Source: Bacillota bacterium (GTDB lineage: Bacteria; Bacillota; Clostridia; Lachnospirales; Lachnospiraceae). From it: a stretch of DNA of 6,336 nt. This document shows, piece by piece, positions 1 through 5,973 of this stretch (its first letter is position 1; each line of letters begins with the position of its first letter). The notes under the pieces are model-generated. The model did no database searches, was not told the origin of the DNA, and saw only the letters and a program-made list of their open reading frames with translations. Both the position numbers and the translations under genes were made by a program. The stretch is from the NCBI GenBank assembly GCA_023435505.1, contig JAEYRR010000119.1:1-6336 (forward strand). Reading direction: 5' to 3'.

Positions 1-12
1 GTAATAAATTCT

Positions 13-62
13 AAAGGGGGAGGAGAGAATATAGTATTATCTATATTCTCTCCTCCCCCTTT
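13..62 (-). terminator. Long perfect hairpin downstream of treR, probable terminator
   Basis: Bases 13-34 are fully complementary to 41-62, giving a 22-bp stem with a 6-base loop (35-40). The outer half of the stem is a G/C-rich GGGGGAGGAG / CTCCTCCCCC block. It starts 31 bases after the treR stop codon, so it is well placed to end the treR transcript. Only three U residues follow the stem directly on either strand, so the classic U-tract is weak. It may work in both directions if a convergent gene lies to the left of the window. Bases 63-93 show nothing further. Confidence 0.7.
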
Positions 63-93
63 CCAACATTCCGCTAGATAGGTTACCTCTTTA

Positions 94-825
94 TTAGAGA
101 ACTGGCTTATGACGGATTGCGGTATCCTGAAAACAAAAGTAGTCTGGTCTGTGACGAGATTGGGTATATTCAAACATAACTCCATCAGAATTATAGGTCT
201 GACTGCTAACTACTGCTAGACAATTATAATCGTTTAAATCTAAATATTTGGAATCTACTTCAGTAACATGTTCTACGGTCATCACTCGCTTACTTGTAAT
301 GATTGACATGCCCAAGGTATCTTCAATGTAATCATAGATAGATTGTTCAGCAATCTCTTTTGTCAGATTTGGGATAGCATCCTTTAAAAACATGTTAATA
401 TCTAATATAAGAGCTTTTCCATCCAAATAACGAAGTCTTTGGATATAGTATAGGAGAGCACCTTCCGGAAACCCTGTCTTATTCGCAACTCTTTGATCGG
501 CTACTAATTCTGTAAACTGAATGACCTTCGTCACAGGGACTAGACCATTGCGGATAGCAGATTCCTTGTAAGATTCGATTCCGCCAATGGTAAATAGGTT
601 TTGTTTCACCGGTTGGTAGATCACTCTAACCCCTACACCATGAAGAGATTGGACATAACCTTCTTGCGCTAACATGGAGATGGCACGTCTTACAGTGTTT
701 CTGGAACATTCATAGGTCTCTATGAAAGCATTTTCTGAAGGTAACAATTCCTGAAACCCGTATTCCTCATTTTCTATTTTTTGTTTTAGATCTTTATATA
801 TATATTGAAAAATTGCCTTTGGCAT
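94..825 (-). CDS. treR: Trehalose operon repressor TreR, GntR family with UTRA domain
   Basis: This is a cytoplasmic transcription factor of 243 residues, close to the usual 235-245 for GntR/HutC-type repressors. Residues 1-69 form the winged helix-turn-helix: LPSENAF at 28-34, the recognition helix around S41-L52 (SRNTVRRAISML), then the wing at 56-68 (GYVQSLHGVGVRV). Residues from about 75 to 235 match the UTRA effector-binding fold. In known TreR proteins this domain binds trehalose-6-phosphate, which releases the operator. The ATG at 823-825 is preceded by AAAGGAG (834-840 on the plus strand, 8-base spacing), which supports this start. The gene is divergent from treP-treC and its own start region carries a copy of the operator, so autorepression is likely. 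The trehalose assignment rests on the neighbouring treP and treC, since GntR/UTRA sequence alone does not define the ligand. The wing reads GVGVRV rather than the common GKGTFV-like form. Confidence 0.93.
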   Translation of the reverse strand: MPKAIFQYIYKDLKQKIENEEYGFQELLPSENAFIETYECSRNTVRRAISMLAQEGYVQSLHGVGVRVIYQPVKQNLFTIGGIESYKESAIRNGLVPVTKVIQFTELVADQRVANKTGFPEGALLYYIQRLRYLDGKALILDINMFLKDAIPNLTKEIAEQSIYDYIEDTLGMSIITSKRVMTVEHVTEVDSKYLDLNDYNCLAVVSSQTYNSDGVMFEYTQSRHRPDYFCFQDTAIRHKPVL

Positions 826-846
826 GGAAAATGCTCCTTTTTTGTT

Positions 847-860
847 CTTGTTTAAACATA
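847..860. promoter_or_regulatory. TreR operator copy 3, at the treR transcription start
   Basis: CTTGTTTAAACATA contains the 10-bp palindrome TGTTTAAACA (849-858), the same core found twice in the treP promoter. Read on the minus strand it is TATGTTTAAACAAG, differing from the plus-strand copy at 974-987 only at the first base. It lies just past the treR -10 box, over the predicted start of transcription, so bound TreR should block its own gene. Binding is inferred from the repeat pattern. Confidence 0.78.
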
Positions 861-864
861 TCTT

Positions 865-892
865 ATTATATAGGATAGGCTTTCCTTGTCAA
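865..892 (-). promoter_or_regulatory. treR promoter (sigma-A type)
   Basis: On the minus strand there is an exact TTGACA -35 box (plus-strand 887-892), a 16-bp spacer and an exact TATAAT -10 box (plus-strand 865-870). The predicted transcription start is near 858, leaving a short leader of about 30 bases before the treR ATG. The start falls within the operator copy at 847-860. Confidence 0.82.
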
Positions 893-935
893 GTAATTCA
901 GCTAGATGAAAAAATTAAAAACTTTTAAAATTGTA

Positions 936-964
936 TTGACTTGTTTAAACAAGCATGATATAAA
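936..964 (+). promoter_or_regulatory. treP-treC operon promoter with extended -10
   Basis: TTGACT (936-941) and TATAAA (959-964) are separated by 17 bp. TG at 956-957 gives an extended -10 (TGATATAAA). The predicted start is near 971, about 40 bases before the treP ATG. One operator covers the end of the -35 box and the spacer, and a second begins at about +2 or +3, so the promoter is boxed in by repressor sites. No catabolite-repression (cre) box resembling TGWAANCGNTWNCA was seen nearby. Confidence 0.83.
940..953. promoter_or_regulatory. TreR operator copy 1, within the treP promoter
   Basis: CTTGTTTAAACAAG is a perfect 14-bp palindrome. It overlaps the last two bases of the -35 box and the first part of the spacer, so binding would exclude RNA polymerase. 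It shares the TTGT..TA..ACAA form reported for tre operators of Bacillus. That likeness is from memory of the family; the palindrome and its place are seen directly. Confidence 0.85.
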
Positions 965-972
965 TAGATATA

Positions 973-988
973 ACATGTTTAAACAAGT
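973..988. promoter_or_regulatory. TreR operator copy 2, at the treP transcription start
   Basis: ACATGTTTAAACAAGT is a 16-bp palindrome with a single mismatched pair (975/986). Its centre is 34 bp downstream of the centre of copy 1 and 127 bp from copy 3. It begins just after the predicted treP transcription start, where bound repressor would block promoter clearance. Confidence 0.83.
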
Positions 989-1012
989 AAACGAATTTAA
1001 AGGAGGATTACT

Positions 1013-2944
1013 ATGAGTAAGTATACTCAGGAATCAAGAGAGCTTCTTACACTGGTAGGAGGAAAAGAGAATATCAGTGCTGTTTCTCATTGCATGACTC
1101 GTATGCGTTTTGTATTGATTGACCCGAAGAAAGCAGACATAAAGAAGATAGAAGCAATGAAGGTGGTAAAGGGAAGCTTTACACAATCTGGTCAGTTCCA
1201 GATTATTATCGGAAATGACGTAGCAGCATTTTATAATGATTTTATTGCAGTAGCAGGCATTGAAGGTGTATCCAAGGATGCTGTAAAGCAGGCTGCAAAG
1301 AAGAACCAGAATCCACTTCAAAGAATAGTAACAGCACTTGCTGAGATCTTTGCACCATTAATTCCTGCAATTATTGTAGGTGGTTTGATTTTAGGTTTCC
1401 GTAATGTGATTGACAGTATTTATATGTTTGAAAATGGTACAAAGACACTTGTAGATATTAGTACGTTCTGGGCTGGTGTGGACAACTTCCTATGGTTGAT
1501 TGGTGAAGCAGTATTCCATATGTTACCAGTTGGTATCTGTTGGTCTGTAACAAAGAAGATGGGAACCACTCAGATTTTAGGTATCATCCTAGGATTAACC
1601 TTAGTTTCCGGACAACTTCTTAATGCGTATGCAGTAGGTAGTACTGCAGCAGCAGACATTCCAGTTTGGGACTTTGGAGCATTTACCCTGAATAAGATTG
1701 GTTACCAGGCACAAGTAATTCCAGCTATTTTAGCCGCCTTTACTTTAGTATATCTGGAGAAATTCTTCCGTAAGATTACACCTCAGGCTATTTCCATGAT
1801 TGTAGTTCCATTTTTAAGTTTGTTACTATCTGTAATTGCTGCACATGCAATACTTGGACCAATCGGCTGGAAAATCGGTGATGTGATTTCTGACGTAGTA
1901 TATGCAGGAATTACCGGCTCCTTTAAGGTTCTGTTCGCAGCAATATTCGGATTTTTCTATGCACCACTGGTTATAACAGGTTTACACCATATGAGTAACG
2001 CTATTGACTTACAGCTGATTGGTAGCTTCGGTGGAACTATGCTTTGGCCAATGATTGCATTATCTAATATTGCACAGGGTTCCGCTGTACTTGCAATGGT
2101 TGTTTTACAGAAAAAGAATGCAAGAGCGCAGGAAGTAAATGTTCCTTCTATGATTTCCTGTTATCTTGGTGTAACTGAGCCAGCTATGTTTGGTGTTAAC
2201 TTAAAATACAGTTTCCCATTCCTTAGCGCTATGGTTGGTTCTGCCTGCGCTGCTATGATTTCCGTAGCAACAGGGACCACAGCTAATGCCATCGGTGTAG
2301 GTGGTATCCCAGGTATCTTATCTATTAAGGTAGGGAATATGTTAAGCTTTGCAATTGCTATGGCAGTTGCCATTGGTATTCCATTTATACTTACCTTTAC
2401 TATTGGTAAGAAAAAGCTTTCTGCCAACGGAGAGCTGATTACAAAGAAAGAAGATGTAGATGTTAACACAGTAATGAACACTGCTACTGAGACATCTATG
2501 ACTGCATTTTTAGATGGACAGGCTATTACCTTAGCAGAAGTTAATGACGGAGTATTCTCAGCAGGGACTATAGGAGAAGGTTTAGCAATTATTCCTGAAG
2601 GTGATGTGGTATATGCTCCTATTTCAGGAAAAGTAACAGCTTTAATCGAGGACTCTAAGCATGCCTGCGGAATTGCAACAGACAACGGTATGGAGATTTT
2701 AATCCATGTTGGTATTGACACAGTAAGCATGCAGGGAGATGGCTTTGAGTACTTGGTAACACAGGATCAGTACGTAACGAAAGGAACTCCACTGATTCGC
2801 TTTAACAGAGAGAAGATTAAAAAAGCAGGCCTTAAAGATACAACAGTTTGTGTCATAACAGAACAGGGCAATGCAAAGAATATAGAGTTTAAGACAGGTA
2901 TTAAGGTAGTTGCAAAGGATACAACCATTGTAACCTTTGAATAG
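1013..2944 (+). CDS. treP: PTS trehalose transporter, fused IIB-IIC-IIA
   Basis: This 643-residue membrane permease of the glucose/sucrose PTS family imports trehalose and phosphorylates it to trehalose-6-phosphate. The IIB domain (about 1-85) has the phosphocysteine C27 in AVSHCMTRMRF. The IIC membrane domain (about 105-465) has many hydrophobic segments, the GLHHMSN motif at H325-H326 and the LGVTEPAMFG motif with E389, both typical of sucrose/trehalose-type IIC. A charged linker (about 467-495) leads to a glucose-type IIA domain (about 497-643) with H550 (SKHACG) and H565 (ILIHVGIDTV). The 15-residue gap between these histidines matches the active-site pair of enzyme IIA-Glc. H565 should accept phosphate from HPr. 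E. coli TreB and B. subtilis TreP are about 470 residues and lack IIA, so this is the self-contained version. The start has AAAGGAGG (999-1006) 6 bases upstream. treC follows after 12 bases. Trehalose rather than sucrose specificity is inferred from treC and treR. Confidence 0.95.
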   Translation: MSKYTQESRELLTLVGGKENISAVSHCMTRMRFVLIDPKKADIKKIEAMKVVKGSFTQSGQFQIIIGNDVAAFYNDFIAVAGIEGVSKDAVKQAAKKNQNPLQRIVTALAEIFAPLIPAIIVGGLILGFRNVIDSIYMFENGTKTLVDISTFWAGVDNFLWLIGEAVFHMLPVGICWSVTKKMGTTQILGIILGLTLVSGQLLNAYAVGSTAAADIPVWDFGAFTLNKIGYQAQVIPAILAAFTLVYLEKFFRKITPQAISMIVVPFLSLLLSVIAAHAILGPIGWKIGDVISDVVYAGITGSFKVLFAAIFGFFYAPLVITGLHHMSNAIDLQLIGSFGGTMLWPMIALSNIAQGSAVLAMVVLQKKNARAQEVNVPSMISCYLGVTEPAMFGVNLKYSFPFLSAMVGSACAAMISVATGTTANAIGVGGIPGILSIKVGNMLSFAIAMAVAIGIPFILTFTIGKKKLSANGELITKKEDVDVNTVMNTATETSMTAFLDGQAITLAEVNDGVFSAGTIGEGLAIIPEGDVVYAPISGKVTALIEDSKHACGIATDNGMEILIHVGIDTVSMQGDGFEYLVTQDQYVTKGTPLIRFNREKIKKAGLKDTTVCVITEQGNAKNIEFKTGIKVVAKDTTIVTFE

Positions 2945-2956
2945 ACAGGAGAGAAC

Positions 2957-4621
2957 ATGATTAAGTTCCAAGATAAGGTAGTTTATCAGATATATCCAAA
3001 GTCATTTAACGATTCTAATCAAGATGGAATCGGTGATATCAGAGGCATCATAGAGAAATTAGATTATCTAAAGATGCTCGGGGTTGATTATATATGGAGT
3101 ACTCCATTCTTCATTTCCCCTCAGAATGACAATGGTTATGATGTGGCAGATTATCTGAATGTCGATCCATCCTTTGGAACGATGGAGGATGTTGAGGAGC
3201 TGATTGCAGAGGCAGAGAAACGCGGCATCGGCTTGATGTTTGATATGGTGTTTAACCATACCTCTACAAACCATCCATGGTTTAAAGAGGCATTGTCAGG
3301 GAATAAAAAATATATAGATTATTATATATTCAAGGATGGAGCTCCGGATAAGCTGCCTACAAACTGGCAGTCCAAGTTTGGAGGTCCTGCCTGGGAGTAC
3401 GTTCCTCACCTGAATAAATGGTATCTTCATTTGTTTGATAAGACCCAGGCAGACCTTAATTGGAACAATCCTGAGGTACGTGAGGAATTAAAGAACGTAA
3501 TTCGGTTCTGGAAGCAGAAAGGGATTAAGGGATTTAGATTTGATGTGGTGAATCTAATCTCCAAGCCGGAGATCTTTATGGATGACGACCAAGGTGATGG
3601 CCGGAGATTCTATACAGATGGCCCTCATGTTCATGAGTTTTTAAAGGAGCTTGTGAAAGACACTGGAATGGAGGATATGCTTACCGTAGGGGAGATGTCC
3701 TCTACCTCCATTGACCACTGTATCCGTTATTCTGCCCCAGAGGAAAAAGAGCTTTCCATGGTCTTTAATTTCCATCATCTTAAGGTGGATTATAAAGATG
3801 GAGATAAATGGACCTTAAAAGAAGCAGATATTGAAGAACTGAAGCGATTATTTGAACACTGGCAGATTGGTATGCAGAATAAAAATGGCTGGAATGCTCT
3901 CTTCTGGTGCAACCATGACCAACCTAGAATCGTATCCAGATTGGGAGATTGTAAGAAGTATTGGAAGGAGTCTTCCAAGATGCTTGCAACCTGTACCCAT
4001 CTTATGCGTGGTACCCCTTATATCTATCAGGGGGAAGAGCTTGGGATGACCAATGCTTACTTTACAGAGATCGGTCAGTACAAAGATGTGGAAAGCCTCA
4101 ACTATTATGAGATTTTAAGAGAGCAGGGACTGACAAATCAGGAGGCACTTAAGGTTCTTGGAGAACGTTCTAGAGATAATGGACGTACCCCAATGCAGTG
4201 GAACACAGAAGAGAATGGTGGATTTTCTAGTTGTGAGCCATGGATAGAGGTAAATAAAAACTATAGGGAAATCAATGCCGCAGAACAAATGGTAGACGAC
4301 GATTCTGTCTTTAACTATTACAGAAAGCTGATCAACCTGAGAAAACAAAAAGCGGTAATTGCAGAAGGAACTATAGAATTTATAGCTCGTAACACAGAGA
4401 ACGTTATAGCCTATAAACGAAGCCTAGGTCAGGAAGAACTTATCGTTTTCAATAATTTTAGCAATAAAACTACAAGCGTTATGCTACCGGTAGATTTAAA
4501 CGAATATAAAGGAGTTATCGGTAATTACAACTCCGACTTTATAGTAAAAGAAAACACAATAGAACTACGACCATATGAGACAGTAGTTTTAGAAAAGGTA
4601 GTAAATACAGTGAACTTGTAA
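2957..4621 (+). CDS. treC: Alpha,alpha-phosphotrehalase (trehalose-6-phosphate hydrolase)
   Basis: This 554-residue cytoplasmic GH13 enzyme hydrolyses trehalose-6-phosphate to glucose and glucose-6-phosphate, feeding glycolysis. The N-terminal VVYQIYPKSFNDSNQDGIGDI is the standard GH13 opening. Conserved region I is FDMVFNHTS (D96, N100, H101). The nucleophile is D196 in GFRFDVVNLI, the acid/base E246 in TVGEMSS, and the transition-state stabiliser D321 in NHDQPR, so the catalytic set is intact. The stretch DVVNLISK followed by RRFYTDGPHVHEFL is characteristic of phosphotrehalases and separates it from the related oligo-1,6-glucosidases. Residues from about 470 on form the C-terminal beta domain. 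AGGAG (2947-2951) sits 5 bases before the ATG, and the 12-base gap after treP indicates one mRNA. It has no signal peptide. A terminator follows directly. The gene symbol treA is used for the same enzyme in Bacillus. Confidence 0.95.
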   Translation: MIKFQDKVVYQIYPKSFNDSNQDGIGDIRGIIEKLDYLKMLGVDYIWSTPFFISPQNDNGYDVADYLNVDPSFGTMEDVEELIAEAEKRGIGLMFDMVFNHTSTNHPWFKEALSGNKKYIDYYIFKDGAPDKLPTNWQSKFGGPAWEYVPHLNKWYLHLFDKTQADLNWNNPEVREELKNVIRFWKQKGIKGFRFDVVNLISKPEIFMDDDQGDGRRFYTDGPHVHEFLKELVKDTGMEDMLTVGEMSSTSIDHCIRYSAPEEKELSMVFNFHHLKVDYKDGDKWTLKEADIEELKRLFEHWQIGMQNKNGWNALFWCNHDQPRIVSRLGDCKKYWKESSKMLATCTHLMRGTPYIYQGEELGMTNAYFTEIGQYKDVESLNYYEILREQGLTNQEALKVLGERSRDNGRTPMQWNTEENGGFSSCEPWIEVNKNYREINAAEQMVDDDSVFNYYRKLINLRKQKAVIAEGTIEFIARNTENVIAYKRSLGQEELIVFNNFSNKTTSVMLPVDLNEYKGVIGNYNSDFIVKENTIELRPYETVVLEKVVNTVNL

Positions 4622-4629
4622 AAGATAAC

Positions 4630-4673
4630 AAGGGGACACAAGGTGTTGATATATGACACCTTGTGTCCTTTTT
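4630..4673 (+). terminator. Terminator of the treP-treC operon
   Basis: A 13-bp perfect stem, 4634-4646 (GGACACAAGGTGT) with 4656-4668, is extended inward by two G-U pairs to a 5-base loop (4649-4653) and outward by G-U and A-U pairs. Five T residues (4669-4673) follow the perfect stem. It begins 8 bases after the treC stop codon and is a textbook intrinsic terminator. Confidence 0.92.
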
Positions 4674-4706
4674 AAGTAGATACGGAGTGCATCGTTTAAA
4701 ATAGTA

Positions 4707-4715
4707 TGCTATTAT
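4707..4715 (+). promoter_or_regulatory. Possible extended -10 promoter for the HAD gene
   Basis: TGCTATTAT fits an extended -10 element (TG, one base, TATTAT, one mismatch to TATAAT). The matching -35 position (GTGCAT, 4687-4692) is poor. A start near 4722 would give a leader of about 27 bases. A promoter is expected here because the gene lies just after a strong terminator, but this candidate is weak. Confidence 0.4.
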
Positions 4716-4748
4716 GTATGAAAAAGACAAGAAAGGAAGATAGAGAGG

Positions 4749-5429
4749 GTGACAACGCAGATTAGCAAGGACAAAAGACTCTATGATACCGTAATATTTG
4801 ATTTAGATGGAACGCTCCTGGATACCTTAGAAGATTTAAAAGATGCAGTGAATTATGTTCTTTTAAAACGGGGGTATCCTCTTCGCAGTTTAGAAGAGAT
4901 TAGAAGCTTTGTAGGGAATGGCATATTTCTGTTGATAAAGCGTGCTGTGCCTGAAGATATCACAGAGGAGGAACTACAAAGGGTTTACCGGGAGTTTCGG
5001 GAATATTATAACTCTCACTGTAAGATTAAAACTAAGCCTTATGGGGGAGTAAGAGAGTTATTACAGTATCTAAAAGACAATGGCTATCGTACAGCTATAG
5101 TATCTAATAAGAATGATGCAGCTGTAAAGGAATTGTCACAGGATTATTTCCCTGGGCTTATAGACATTGCAGTTGGACAGAGGGAAGGAATTAGGATAAA
5201 GCCTGCTCCTGACACCGTAAACGAAGTATTAAAGCTTCTTGATACGGACTCAAGGAGGGCCCTGTATGTAGGAGATTCTGAAGTGGATCAGGCAACTGCA
5301 GAAAATGCATCTATGGATTATGTATTGGTAGACTGGGGCTTTAGAAGCAGGGAACAGCTCATGGAATTAAAACCGAAAAAAATTGTTAGTCACAGTGAGG
5401 CACTTTTACAATCTATAATAACCGTATAA
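4749..5429 (+). CDS. HAD-superfamily hydrolase, phosphoglycolate phosphatase type
   Basis: This 226-residue cytoplasmic phosphatase belongs to HAD subfamily IA. Motif I is FDLDGTLLDT with nucleophile D18 and acid/base D20. Motif II is IVSNKND with S119. Motif III is the lysine K151 in RIKPAPD. Motif IV is VGDSEVD with D176 and D180 for Mg2+. The helical cap lies between motifs I and II (about 30-100). All catalytic residues are present, and the length and DLDGT...GDSEVD pattern resemble phosphoglycolate phosphatase and related nucleotide or sugar phosphatases. The true substrate cannot be read from sequence. Translation starts at GTG (4749), with AAAGGA (4732-4737) 11 bases upstream; nearby ATGs at 4714 and 4718 are out of frame. 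Terminators on both sides suggest a monocistronic gene, so its place next to the trehalose genes does not show a shared pathway. Beta-phosphoglucomutase is a less likely alternative. Confidence 0.88.
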   Translation: MTTQISKDKRLYDTVIFDLDGTLLDTLEDLKDAVNYVLLKRGYPLRSLEEIRSFVGNGIFLLIKRAVPEDITEEELQRVYREFREYYNSHCKIKTKPYGGVRELLQYLKDNGYRTAIVSNKNDAAVKELSQDYFPGLIDIAVGQREGIRIKPAPDTVNEVLKLLDTDSRRALYVGDSEVDQATAENASMDYVLVDWGFRSREQLMELKPKKIVSHSEALLQSIITV

Positions 5430-5432
5430 ACC

Positions 5433-5489
5433 AAAAAGTATCTTTTTCTGAGTTGTTTCAGCTAAAGATACTTTTTTTGTTTTTTTTTT
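5433..5489 (+). terminator. Terminator after the HAD gene
   Basis: AAAAAGTATCTTT (5433-5445) pairs with AAAGATACTTTTT (5464-5476). Within the 18-base apical part a second small stem, CTGA (5448-5451) with TCAG (5458-5461), gives a two-tier hairpin. A T-rich tract runs to 5489, broken by a single G at 5479. It starts 3 bases after the stop codon. A-rich and T-rich flanks mean it could also terminate leftward transcription. Confidence 0.87.
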
Positions 5490-5509
5490 GTTAAGATTTG
5501 AACATTACG

Positions 5510-5538
5510 TTGAATATACCAATATAAACAAGTATAAT
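5510..5538 (+). promoter_or_regulatory. Promoter of the V/A-type ATPase operon
   Basis: TTGAAT (5510-5515) and an exact TATAAT (5533-5538) are 17 bp apart. The predicted start is near 5545, giving a leader of about 34 bases to the first start codon. It lies between the preceding terminator and the first ATPase gene, which places the operon start here. Confidence 0.82.
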
Positions 5539-5566
5539 ACTTAGTACATATACATAAAAAATAGAT

Positions 5567-5573
5567 GAGGTGA
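5567..5573 (+). promoter_or_regulatory. Ribosome binding site that decides the start of the small ATPase subunit
   Basis: GAGGTGA (5567-5573) matches seven bases of the canonical AAGGAGGTGA sequence and sits 5 bases before GTG 5579. The other in-frame GTG (5570-5572) lies inside this site and has no good site of its own, so 5579 is the preferred start. Confidence 0.72.
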
Positions 5574-5578
5574 AAGCT

Positions 5579-5887
5579 GTGGTAAAGGACACGATAAAAG
5601 CTGTAAAAACAGCCGAAAATGATGCTGCCAAGCTGACTCGGGAAACTGCTCACCAGAAGGAGCAGATGATATCAGATGCAAAACAGAACATGGTTTCTCA
5701 AAAAAACGAGATGGAGGTAGTACTTCTTAAAGCTAGAGAAGAAGCGCTGAATCAGGCTACTGAACATAACAAGACAGTTATGGAACAGGCAGTGGCAGAG
5801 ACCATGAAAACAGTTACCAAATTAAAGATACAGGCTGAAGAGAAACAGGAAGAAGCACTTCAGATTATTTTAAAGGAACTGATCTGA
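5579..5887 (+). CDS. V/A-type ATPase peripheral stalk subunit H/G (NtpF/AhaH-like)
   Basis: This small protein of 102 residues (105 if started at GTG 5570) is almost wholly predicted alpha-helix. It is rich in Ala, Glu, Lys and Gln with no Pro, Gly or Trp, and has the heptad/hendecad spacing of a long coiled coil. It has no membrane segment. Such proteins pair with subunit E to form the peripheral stalk that links the catalytic head to membrane subunit I in archaeal-type ATPases. Low-complexity coiled coils are hard to assign by sequence alone. The call therefore leans on its place as the first gene directly before subunit I, the order ntpF-ntpI known from Enterococcus and common in Clostridia. 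It is transcribed from its own promoter and separated from the next gene by 86 bases with no terminator. Confidence 0.82.
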   Translation: MVKDTIKAVKTAENDAAKLTRETAHQKEQMISDAKQNMVSQKNEMEVVLLKAREEALNQATEHNKTVMEQAVAETMKTVTKLKIQAEEKQEEALQIILKELI

Positions 5888-5973
5888 GAAACCTAGGTCT
5901 GGGCAGTATTTTACGAAGGAAGGCAATATACAAAAGATAGCTAAATAGAATACAAAAAGGAGGTAAGTTATAT

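Noticed and set aside
860..1012. Search for a catabolite-repression (cre) box near the treP promoter
   Set aside because: No sequence close to TGWAANCGNTWNCA was found by eye between 860 and 1012, so none is annotated.
1034..1321. Minus-strand open frame of 95 codons inside treP
   Set aside because: It lies wholly antisense to the clearly coding treP, is rich in Cys, Tyr and Leu as expected from a reversed frame, and matches no recognisable family.
2161..2730. Minus-strand open frame of 189 codons inside treP
   Set aside because: It is the mirror of the IIC end and IIA domain in the complementary frame. The protein is low-complexity in Ile, Pro, Ser and Val, and the domain evidence is all on the plus strand.
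3852..4049. Plus-strand open frame of 65 codons inside treC
   Set aside because: It overlaps the conserved NHDQPR region of treC in another frame, and no independent support for translation was seen.
4691..4702. GTTTAAA motif resembling half of a TreR operator
   Set aside because: The sequence CATCGTTTAAAA lacks the ACA right half and is not palindromic, unlike the three real copies.
4718..4765. Short ATG frame of 15 codons before the HAD gene
   Set aside because: It begins before the ribosome binding site of the HAD gene, has no good site of its own, and ends quickly; it is best read as leader sequence.
5462..5653. Minus-strand open frame of 63 codons across the ATPase promoter
   Set aside because: It spans a terminator, a strong plus-strand promoter and the start of the ATPase stalk gene, and its Lys-rich end is the reverse of the T-tract.
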